A DNA stretch of 6,877 bases from Candidatus Omnitrophota bacterium. Its GTDB lineage: Bacteria > Omnitrophota > Gorgyraeia > B26-G9. The stretch spans positions 1 to 6,877 of the forward strand of contig JAQULA010000095.1 in assembly GCA_028718845.1 (NCBI GenBank). The letters run 5' to 3'. Of this stretch, positions 1 to 5,988 are shown piece by piece. The number at the start of each line of letters is the position of its first letter. Position 1 is the stretch's first letter. The notes below the pieces were generated by a model. The model worked only from the letters and a program-made list of their open reading frames with translations. It was not told where the DNA came from and did not search any database. The position numbers and the translations under genes are program-made.

Positions 1-608
1 CCGATCTGTTTGCGGCGAATATCCGCGCTGAACTGACCAGCGCGGTATTATTGTTCATGCAGGGATTCAATCTTATCTTCTGGACCTTCGGAGTGCAGTG
101 GCTGATTCCGGTCAAGGACGGCGGGCCCCGTCGTTATGAGCTGAAAAAAATATGGAATCCGCCGTTTATTTCATTGTTGCTGAGTATGGGTATCGTCGGG
201 GTCAATGCCCAGGGGCTGATCCCGGATTCCGCGCTGCGTTCCATTGCCCTGGTCGGTGATTGTACTCTGCCGGTAGCGTTGATTATCCTCGGTGCCGTTT
301 TGGCCGAGTGCTGGGGGCCGATGAGCCGGGCGGTACGGCGGTTTATGCTGAAGGCCATAATCGGTAAACTGGTGGTTTTTCCGTTATTGCTGCTGGCGTT
401 TGTGTTTGTCGCGCATCCGCCCCGGATTCTGGCGCTGTTGCTGCTTATCGAAGCGGCGATGCCTTCGGCGATCAATTTAAGCGTGGTTTCATTACACCAG
501 GGGGCCGGGTGCGGGATGATTAGCCGGGCGGTGTTATGGACCCATGTTGTGGGAATAGTATCGATCCCGTTGTTTTGGGCCCTGATGAATCTGGCGGTGC
601 CTTATTAG
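1..608 (+). CDS. AEC-family (auxin efflux carrier-like) transporter, C-terminal part
   Basis: This is an integral membrane permease of the AEC family, whose bacterial members move malate and other small organic acids or amino-acid-like substrates; the substrate here cannot be told. The reading frame is open from base 3 with no stop before 606-608, so the gene begins upstream. About 201 residues are visible, against roughly 300-320 for the family, so about a third is missing at the N-terminus. Five or six hydrophobic segments are visible, separated by short charged loops. The segment starting NPPF (visible residues 52-55), the LPVALIILGA helix and the AAMPSAINLSVV stretch near the end are typical of the second half of AEC proteins, which consist of two five-helix repeats. 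It converges on the GH94 gene, and no shared function is implied. The family assignment is fairly secure from pattern recognition, but no search was run. Confidence 0.85.
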   Translation, partial: DLFAANIRAELTSAVLLFMQGFNLIFWTFGVQWLIPVKDGGPRRYELKKIWNPPFISLLLSMGIVGVNAQGLIPDSALRSIALVGDCTLPVALIILGAVLAECWGPMSRAVRRFMLKAIIGKLVVFPLLLLAFVFVAHPPRILALLLLIEAAMPSAINLSVVSLHQGAGCGMISRAVLWTHVVGIVSIPLFWALMNLAVPY

Positions 609-650
609 TTCCGGGTAAACTCCGGCGCTTCCTTCGGTTTTCTTCGGTTA
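609..650. other. Short convergent intergenic gap with weak hairpins
   Basis: Only 42 bases separate the stop codons of the two convergent genes. CCGGG and CTCCGG around 611-625 can form a short stem of about five pairs. A second four-pair CCGG/TCGG stem is followed by TTTTC on the + strand. The word CTTCGGTT occurs twice in tandem-like spacing around 632-649. None of these is a convincing intrinsic terminator, because the stems are short and no clean T run follows on either strand. Some transcription termination would be expected here, but the sequence shows only weak candidates. Confidence 0.25.
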
Positions 651-3371
651 TCATCCCAAAAGCAGTTCAATCGTGGTGTGGGAGTTTTCGTCCAGGGCCA
701 GCAGGTCGCTGCGCTTGATTTTGACCTGGCGCGAAGACGTCTTTTTAACCGGTACCTCTTCGGGCGTAATACTCACCTTAACGATATGATAATTTTCGTA
801 ATCGAGTTTGCGCGGGTTTTTGATGATCACGCTGATCCGCCGTTCGGCAAAAAAACAGGACAGGGAAATGGTTTCGGAATCCTTGAATTGCCGCGCGATA
901 AGTTTGGGCGCGATTACCAGGTCCCCGAAATGGCCTTTTACCCCGAAAACCTCGGTGAGCAAAGTCATTATGTACCAACTGGCCGAGCCGGTAAGGTAGG
1001 AGTACATGCCGCGTCCTTGTCCGTTGAAATATTCCGGCAGGCACGGATAGATCTTGCTGGTCGGGGAATCGACGGCCAGGGCGAACAGGCTTTCGAGCAC
1101 CGTGTATCCCTCGCGCACGAAATTACGCTGGTAAAGGGCCTTGGCGAACATGACGCACATATGGCTGAATATCGCGCCGTTTTCTTTTTCGCCGTAGGCA
1201 AAAGCGAAGGCTCTTCCTAAATCCGGCTGCGCGGCCTTAAAATCGGTATTAAGGCGGAATCCGCCGAGCCGTTTATCCTTGAGAAATTTGTTTGTCGCCC
1301 GGAATATCTGTCGAACCTGCTTGTTGGAAGCAACGCCGCTGAGGATCGGGAAGACCTGTCCGGTAAGCGTCATGCGTACGGAGCCGTTGATGCGGCCTTC
1401 TACGCGCTGGCCTTTGTTATTGTAGTACCCGTTGAAAAACCCGGTCTGGGGATTGTCCTGGATCCATTCTTTTTTGCGCACATGTTCAAACAGCCACTGC
1501 CATTTCTGCGATAGGTCGCCGATAAGTTCATCGATGTCGATTTCCACTTTTTTTCCGCTGATGCGGCGTTTTACCGCGGAAAAGTAACGGTGCAGCAGCG
1601 CGGTTTTTTCTTCGACGTTATTATACTGTATCGGACGGCGGTGCATCCGGTCAAGCAGGATGAGTAATTCCTTGGCGATAACGAGGTGTTTTTTATTCGT
1701 GGTTTTCTTTAATTCCAGAAGAAGCATGGTGATTTCATAAAGATTATAGGCGTAAAAACAGGTGAACGCCACGCTTTCTCCTTTTTGAGCGGCCATGTCC
1801 AGTCCGTCGTTCCAATCCGCGCCTTCAAGGCGGATATTGTTGTGTTTCCCGACGTTAAAAAACTGGACCAGATGCTGCACCAGGACGTGCTCAAGAATCG
1901 TTCCGTGGTAAATATGCCCGTCTTTGGTGTGGAGATGCTTGGAATGCCGGTAATGGGCGTTCCAGCCCGAATCGGTTTCACCGGCGCGGGAAAGCTGCTG
2001 GTCGTAAAAATAGGCCCTTTTTTCAAACAGAACGTCGAAGTCTCCGGTTTGATGAATATATAAGAGCAGGGTAAAAAAAGGCCAGATGCCGTGGTCCATC
2101 CATACCCGGGCTATTTTATTGCGGTCGGCAATGAAGTAGCCGGGTTTCTTGGTGATGATCGTGGCATTGGTTCCGTCAATGCGGATCCCGGAAAAATTTG
2201 CCAGCAGGATATCGCGGGTTTGCTGCGGATGCGCCAGGAGCAGGGTCAGGCAGTCCTGCCAAAGGTCGCGCCAGCCTTTCCCGCCGCGGCCGTAGTCGAA
2301 ATCGGGAAGGAACGAACAGCCGAATATTTTTCGCAGGGTCGGCTGAACGCAGACCCAGCGCAACCAGTTGTCGCGGACGTGTTCCCCGGTGCAAAAGCTG
2401 ATCGCGTCGGTTTTTTTCTTCCAATAATCGATGGTTTCGGTTAGGCTGCATTCGATTTTTTCTTTACTGTTGAATTTTCTGAAGATCGAGCCGATTTCCG
2501 CGGGGTCCTCGGTGATGCCGTACATGAAAATATAGGTGATCGATTCGTCGGGTATAAGCGTGATGGGGGTAAACCGCAACGCGCCGATGGCCTCTTTGCC
2601 CTGATGCCGCGCTTCGGTTTTTTGCAGCGGCTCGTGATTGTCCAGAACGGAGCGCGGAGCGGCCAGGCATCCGCCTTCGCCGATAAACGATTCGATAGTC
2701 GGGAATTGGCCGATGGGCAGGCCGCCGGTTCCGGTGCAGCCCAAGACAAAATAGTTATGGTGATTGATTTTATGGCCGCGTTCGTCAAAAGACATTTCCG
2801 GCTTCACGATGATCCCGTTTTTCGCGATGCGGACACGGTGCAATAAACTGGTTACATGCCGGTGATCGCGTAAATTATCCGCCGAGCGTCCGAATATCGG
2901 TATCGCCGAAGTAGGGGTGAAGGTTACGGCCTGCGCGGAAATATTCGTGACCCGAACGCTCATGAGTTCGACATGTTCTCCGCTGGAAGGCACAAAGTTG
3001 GTAATCTCGACCTGCAGCCCGATTTTTGTGTTTTTCCGTTGTACGCAATGCCACAGAATACCGGCCCGCAATGAAGTGCTTTCTTCCGGACAGGAACAAG
3101 GGGGCACGCCGTTTGCCGACCAGGCCCGGTGTTCATCGACGTAAATCCAGAAATTCCGGCCCGATAAGTTGTTGTAAAGGTCCTCGCTGCTGATCGGCTG
3201 GGTCAGAAAGTGGTTTTGTCCGGTTTTGATGTCGCCTTTGAGCAGCGGGGTGATCGAGGCCATGAATTCCGTTTCATTGGCAAGCGGGAAGTAAAGGCGG
3301 CTGATGCGTTCCGGGTTTTCAAAAATGAATTCTCCGTTTCTCTCGGTGAAAGACCAAAGGGGTGGTTTCAT
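651..3371 (-). CDS. GH94 glycoside phosphorylase (cellobiose/laminaribiose phosphorylase-like)
   Basis: This 906-residue protein matches glycoside hydrolase family 94, which uses inorganic phosphate to split beta-linked gluco-oligosaccharides into a sugar 1-phosphate and a shortened sugar. The N-terminal 270 or so residues look like the beta-sandwich domain (WSFTERNGEF near the start). An (alpha/alpha)6 catalytic barrel and a C-terminal beta domain follow. The GADWNDGLDMA motif contains Asp522, which aligns with the family's general acid. WRDLWQD (367-373) and LTGSASW (793-799) match the conserved substrate- and phosphate-site blocks. There is no signal peptide, so it is expected in the cytoplasm. 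The length is nearer to laminaribiose phosphorylases (about 900) than cellobiose phosphorylases (about 810), but the substrate is not proven. The chosen ATG precedes the conserved N-terminal block. The only ribosome-site candidate, AAAGGA, lies 14 bases upstream, which is long. No sugar transporter or glucanase gene lies beside it, and the neighbouring AEC permease is not a sugar carrier family. Confidence 0.9.
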   Translation of the reverse strand: MKPPLWSFTERNGEFIFENPERISRLYFPLANETEFMASITPLLKGDIKTGQNHFLTQPISSEDLYNNLSGRNFWIYVDEHRAWSANGVPPCSCPEESTSLRAGILWHCVQRKNTKIGLQVEITNFVPSSGEHVELMSVRVTNISAQAVTFTPTSAIPIFGRSADNLRDHRHVTSLLHRVRIAKNGIIVKPEMSFDERGHKINHHNYFVLGCTGTGGLPIGQFPTIESFIGEGGCLAAPRSVLDNHEPLQKTEARHQGKEAIGALRFTPITLIPDESITYIFMYGITEDPAEIGSIFRKFNSKEKIECSLTETIDYWKKKTDAISFCTGEHVRDNWLRWVCVQPTLRKIFGCSFLPDFDYGRGGKGWRDLWQDCLTLLLAHPQQTRDILLANFSGIRIDGTNATIITKKPGYFIADRNKIARVWMDHGIWPFFTLLLYIHQTGDFDVLFEKRAYFYDQQLSRAGETDSGWNAHYRHSKHLHTKDGHIYHGTILEHVLVQHLVQFFNVGKHNNIRLEGADWNDGLDMAAQKGESVAFTCFYAYNLYEITMLLLELKKTTNKKHLVIAKELLILLDRMHRRPIQYNNVEEKTALLHRYFSAVKRRISGKKVEIDIDELIGDLSQKWQWLFEHVRKKEWIQDNPQTGFFNGYYNNKGQRVEGRINGSVRMTLTGQVFPILSGVASNKQVRQIFRATNKFLKDKRLGGFRLNTDFKAAQPDLGRAFAFAYGEKENGAIFSHMCVMFAKALYQRNFVREGYTVLESLFALAVDSPTSKIYPCLPEYFNGQGRGMYSYLTGSASWYIMTLLTEVFGVKGHFGDLVIAPKLIARQFKDSETISLSCFFAERRISVIIKNPRKLDYENYHIVKVSITPEEVPVKKTSSRQVKIKRSDLLALDENSHTTIELLLG

Positions 3372-3431
3372 GATAACGTATTGTATCCTTTGCGTTTGGG
3401 CTCAGTTATGGGTTTCAATGCTTGGGTAATT

Positions 3432-3460
3432 ATTATAGGAAAAAATCCGGGCAAATGCAA
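3432..3460 (-). promoter_or_regulatory. Predicted sigma-70 promoter for the GH94 gene
   Basis: Read on the - strand, a perfect TATAAT -10 box (3432-3437) lies 17 bases downstream of TTGCAT (3455-3460), which matches the -35 consensus at three of six positions. Initiation would fall near 3425, giving a leader of about 54 bases before the GH94 start codon. The boxes and spacing are read directly; activity is inferred. Confidence 0.55.
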
Positions 3461-3533
3461 GGAAAATCAGGGTGGAAACGGAGGGGGGGCAAGTGAATAC
3501 CGGGATAATGAATCGCGGTCTCTCGGACGATAA

Positions 3534-3562
3534 TTGACACTGTTTGTTTTCTATGTTACAAT
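3534..3562 (+). promoter_or_regulatory. Predicted strong sigma-70 promoter for the rmlB-rmlD-Nudix-ligase run
   Basis: A perfect TTGACA -35 box (3534-3539) and a TACAAT -10 box (3557-3562, one mismatch) are separated by the ideal 17 bases. Initiation near 3569 would leave a leader of about 95 bases before rmlB. This is the best promoter match in the window. It lies back to back with the leftward GH94 promoter, with 73 bases between the two -35 boxes. Confidence 0.7.
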
Positions 3563-3568
3563 CACGAG

Positions 3569-3652
3569 TTGAATGTCCGAAGCTGATGACGATATTACTT
3601 TTGCCGTGTGCGGGTACCGGCGCAGGGTGAAATAACCGGTTTTTTGGATTTT
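3569..3652 (+). promoter_or_regulatory. Leader of the rmlB transcript with possible uORF and small hairpin
   Basis: The predicted leader contains a 20-codon reading frame, ATG at 3573 to TAA at 3633-3635, encoding MSEADDDITFAVCGYRRRVK. It has no good ribosome site and would begin only a few bases after the predicted transcript start. ACCGG (3616-3620) can pair with CCGGT (3636-3640), and a run of six T spans 3640-3645. The stop codon lies in the loop. This geometry resembles a leader-peptide attenuator, but the stem has only five pairs around a 15-base loop, and a frame of 20 codons is easily found by chance. No known riboswitch class was recognised. Confidence 0.2.
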
Positions 3653-3658
3653 AGGAGG
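3653..3658 (+). promoter_or_regulatory. Strong ribosome binding site for rmlB
   Basis: A complete AGGAGG lies five bases before the ATG at 3664. This decides the start over the out-of-frame ATG at 3660. It is the only strong Shine-Dalgarno sequence in the four-gene run. The three downstream genes lack one and are probably translated by coupling. Confidence 0.85.
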
Positions 3659-3663
3659 AATGG

Positions 3664-4602
3664 ATGAAAATATTAGTTACCGGAGGCTTGGGTTTTATCG
3701 GAAGCAACTTTGTCCGTTATATGCTCGGAAAATATCCCAAAATTTCCATTGTTAACCTCGATAAACAAACTTATGCCGCCTGTCGTGATAATCTCAAAGA
3801 TATTCAGTCCGATTCCCGATATCGGTTTGTCCGGGGAGATATTTGTGATAAAAATATCGTGCACCGGGCAATGCAGGGTTGTTCGTCCGTGGTCAATTTT
3901 GCCGCGGAAACGCATGTCGACCGTTCGATACGCGATGCCGGAGTTTTTCTGAGGACAAATGTTTTCGGGGTGTTTGTGCTCCTGGAAGCGGCCCGGGAAT
4001 CCGGGGTCGAGCGCTTTATTCAGATCGGCACCGATGAGGTGTATGGTTCCCGGTTGAAAGGATCGTTCAACGAAAACGACGCTTTATTGCCGAATAGTCC
4101 TTACTCGGCGAGCAAGGCCTCGGCGGATTTACTGGTGCGTTCGTACAGTCAAACCCACAATTTTCCCGCGATCATCACCCGCTCCAGTAATAACTTCGGG
4201 CCGTATCAGTTCCCGGAAAAAATGATCCCGCTTTTTATCACCAATCTTTTGGAAGGGAAGAAAGTGCCGGTTTACGGGGACGGCCGCAATGTGCGCGACT
4301 GGCTCTATGTGGAGGATAACTGCCGCGGTATCGACCGGGTTTTGCATAAAGGGAAAATCGGGGAAATATATAATATCGCCGCCGGCAATGAACTCAATAA
4401 TCTCCAGTTGACCGGCCTTATCCTTAAAGCTCTGGGAAAAACAAAAGATTCGATTCAATTCGTCAAAGATCGTCCGGGCCATGATCGGCGGTACAGCCTG
4501 GATATTTCAAAAATAAAGCGTTTGGGCTTCACTCCGGAACATGATTTTCTCGATGCGGTAACCCTCACGGTAGAATGGTATAAGCAGAATAGATCATGGT
4601 AG
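3664..4602 (+). CDS. rmlB: dTDP-glucose 4,6-dehydratase (RmlB)
   Basis: RmlB converts dTDP-glucose to dTDP-4-keto-6-deoxyglucose, the second step of dTDP-L-rhamnose synthesis, with bound NAD in the cytoplasm. The 312-residue protein is an extended short-chain dehydrogenase. The NAD-binding glycine motif GGLGFIG ends at Gly13. NFAAETHVDRSI (78-89) is typical of the family. The catalytic Thr123-Asp124-Glu125 lies in GTDEVYG, and the YxxxK pair is Tyr147 and Lys151. The Asp-Glu pair after the Thr is what marks a dehydratase rather than an epimerase. NNFGPYQFPEKMIPL and VPVYGDGRNVRDWLYVEDN are near-diagnostic for RmlB, as is DRPGHDRRY near the C-terminus. It is somewhat shorter than the roughly 330-360 residues usual for the family, but both ends look intact. 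The usual DKLTYAGN segment reads DKQTYAAC here, a small departure. Its last seven bases overlap rmlD. Confidence 0.96.
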   Translation: MKILVTGGLGFIGSNFVRYMLGKYPKISIVNLDKQTYAACRDNLKDIQSDSRYRFVRGDICDKNIVHRAMQGCSSVVNFAAETHVDRSIRDAGVFLRTNVFGVFVLLEAARESGVERFIQIGTDEVYGSRLKGSFNENDALLPNSPYSASKASADLLVRSYSQTHNFPAIITRSSNNFGPYQFPEKMIPLFITNLLEGKKVPVYGDGRNVRDWLYVEDNCRGIDRVLHKGKIGEIYNIAAGNELNNLQLTGLILKALGKTKDSIQFVKDRPGHDRRYSLDISKIKRLGFTPEHDFLDAVTLTVEWYKQNRSW

Positions 4603-5504
4603 AAAAAACTAAAAAAAAGATCCTGATCACCGGTATCAGCGGTATGCTCGGCGAAGATCTGCAGTCGGTGTTGGCCCCTGACTACAGCGTCGTGGGAATC
4701 GATACCCGCGCTCCGCGTCAATCGGCGCTGAAGTGGCATGCGTGTGATATTACCGACCGGCAGGAGGTGGACCGGATTATGCGCGCAGAGTCGCCCTGGC
4801 TGGTAATCCACGCCGCGGCATATACCGATGTCGACGGCTGCGAACGGGATCCGGGTAAGGCCGAGTTGATCAACTGTGTCGGGACCCGTGTTATTGCCGA
4901 GGGGTGTCGGAGCTGCCGGGCCAAATTGCTCTACATCAGTACCGATTATGTTTTTAACGGGGAAAAAGGCTCTGCTTACACGGAAAGCGATCTTCCGCAG
5001 CCGCTGAACGTCTATGGCGGTTCAAAGTTGAAAGGCGAAGAATATGTGCGGACTTTGGTCCCGGAATCGCTGATCGTGCGTACCAGCTGGCTGTTCGGCC
5101 GTTACGGAAAAAATTTCGTGGCAACCATTATCGAAAAAGCAAAACAGAATAAGCAATTACAGGTTGTCGACGATCAGCGCGGATCGCCGACATCCACGAT
5201 GACCTTGGCGGAGGCAATTAAGCGCCTGCTTCCGGCGGTTTTTTCCGGCGCCGCCGCGGAGGCTTACGGGATCTATCATGTCAGTAACTCCGGTAATTGC
5301 AGCTGGTATGAATTTGCAAAAACGATTGTTGCTTGCGCCGATTTGCCGGCGGAAGTTGTGCCGGTGGACTCGGGTACGGTTAATCGTCCGGCAAAACGGC
5401 CGCGGCTGTCGATCCTGGATACCGGGCGTTATGAAAAATTAACCGGAGATAAATTGAGCAGTTGGCGGGATGCGCTGAACCGCTACCTGGCGGATTGTGG
5501 CTGA
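4596..5504 (+). CDS. rmlD: dTDP-4-dehydrorhamnose reductase (RmlD)
   Basis: RmlD catalyses the last step of dTDP-L-rhamnose synthesis, the NAD(P)H-dependent reduction of dTDP-4-dehydrorhamnose. The 302-residue length fits the family. A glycine motif TGISGMLG (12-19) binds the cofactor. AAYTDVDGCE (74-83) is a family hallmark. The catalytic residues are Thr116, Tyr140 and Lys144, in STDYVF and YGGSKLKGE. Sequence from RTSWLFG (162-168) to RPAKRPRLS (264-272) is typical of the substrate-binding half. The protein has a short lysine-rich start (KTKKK). Its ATG lies inside the end of rmlB, sharing seven bases (ATGGTAG), and no ribosome site is visible, so it probably depends on translation of rmlB. 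The RmlC epimerase that should act just before it, and RmlA, are not in this window. Confidence 0.95.
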   Translation: MVEKTKKKILITGISGMLGEDLQSVLAPDYSVVGIDTRAPRQSALKWHACDITDRQEVDRIMRAESPWLVIHAAAYTDVDGCERDPGKAELINCVGTRVIAEGCRSCRAKLLYISTDYVFNGEKGSAYTESDLPQPLNVYGGSKLKGEEYVRTLVPESLIVRTSWLFGRYGKNFVATIIEKAKQNKQLQVVDDQRGSPTSTMTLAEAIKRLLPAVFSGAAAEAYGIYHVSNSGNCSWYEFAKTIVACADLPAEVVPVDSGTVNRPAKRPRLSILDTGRYEKLTGDKLSSWRDALNRYLADCG

Positions 5505-5516
5505 ACGCGGTTCTGA

Positions 5517-5984
5517 ATGATGCGGGACGGTACCGGTACAATGATGAATGTAAAGGCAATCGAGATTTCGGCCGGCGGAGTTGTGTTCAGGAAAAAAGAA
5601 GACATATACGAAGTCATCCTTTTTCGGAAAAAGAGCGACCGGTGCTGGGGATTGCCCAAGGGAAAGCTGGAGCCGGGGGAAACGGCGCAGGAGGCGGCCT
5701 TGCGGGAAGTGCGGGAAGAAACCGGAGCCGAGGCGGAAATTATCGGAGACCTCGGAGAAGTTCATTACCGCTACCGGAATATCAAGCGAAAAGCCGTCGT
5801 GGATAAAACGGTTTATTTTTTTCTGATGAAGTATCTAACCGGAAATATCGGCAGCAGTGAGAAAAACATCGACGCGGTCGGCTGGTTTTCCTTTGATACG
5901 GCAATTGAAAAAGCAACGCATGAGAGCGAACGTGCGAAGCTGCAAACAGCGCGGTCGAAGCTTCCGGACATCGCGCGGCAATGA
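5517..5984 (+). CDS. Nudix hydrolase, diadenosine polyphosphate hydrolase-like
   Basis: This 155-residue protein carries a complete Nudix box: Gly49, Glu55, Arg63-Glu64, Glu67-Glu68 and Gly70 fit the GX5EX7REUXEEXGU pattern. The glutamates bind the divalent metals needed to cleave a nucleoside diphosphate linked to another group. SAGGVVFR before the box, WGLPKGKLEPGE leading into it, and DKTVYFFLM (96-104) after it resemble Ap4A/Ap6A hydrolases more than MutT, but the substrate is inferred. The start is uncertain: ATG at 5517 gives 155 residues, whereas the ATG pair at 5541 and 5544 would begin just ahead of the conserved domain. None of these has a good ribosome site. It follows rmlD by 12 bases (from the first ATG) and precedes the ligase by four, so co-transcription is likely. 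Confidence 0.93.
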   Translation: MMRDGTGTMMNVKAIEISAGGVVFRKKEDIYEVILFRKKSDRCWGLPKGKLEPGETAQEAALREVREETGAEAEIIGDLGEVHYRYRNIKRKAVVDKTVYFFLMKYLTGNIGSSEKNIDAVGWFSFDTAIEKATHESERAKLQTARSKLPDIARQ

Positions 5985-5988
5985 CATT

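Noticed and set aside
611..650. A bidirectional terminator between the convergent genes.
   Set aside because: Only four- to five-pair stems are possible and no clean T run follows on either strand, so it is listed only as a low-confidence note on the gap.
2091..2444. Long reading frames on the + strand opposite the GH94 gene.
   Set aside because: The GH94 frame on the other strand carries unmistakable conserved motifs throughout, and the opposite-strand frames have no recognisable domain or ribosome site.
3210..3533. A 107-codon + strand frame running from the 5' end of the GH94 gene into the intergenic region.
   Set aside because: It begins antisense to conserved GH94 sequence, has no ribosome site, and its glycine-rich end comes from the G-rich spacer.
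3573..3590. CTGATGACG in the leader, loosely like part of a fluoride riboswitch.
   Set aside because: The conserved 5' pseudoknot half of that motif is missing upstream, and the downstream gene has no fluoride link.
3601..3632. A stretch ending GGCGCAGGG in the rmlB leader that recalls the 3' end of a TPP riboswitch.
   Set aside because: The 5' half needed for the THI element (GGGGTGC, CTGAGA and ACCC in a paired helix) is absent, and rmlB is not a thiamin gene. The resemblance is limited to a few bases.
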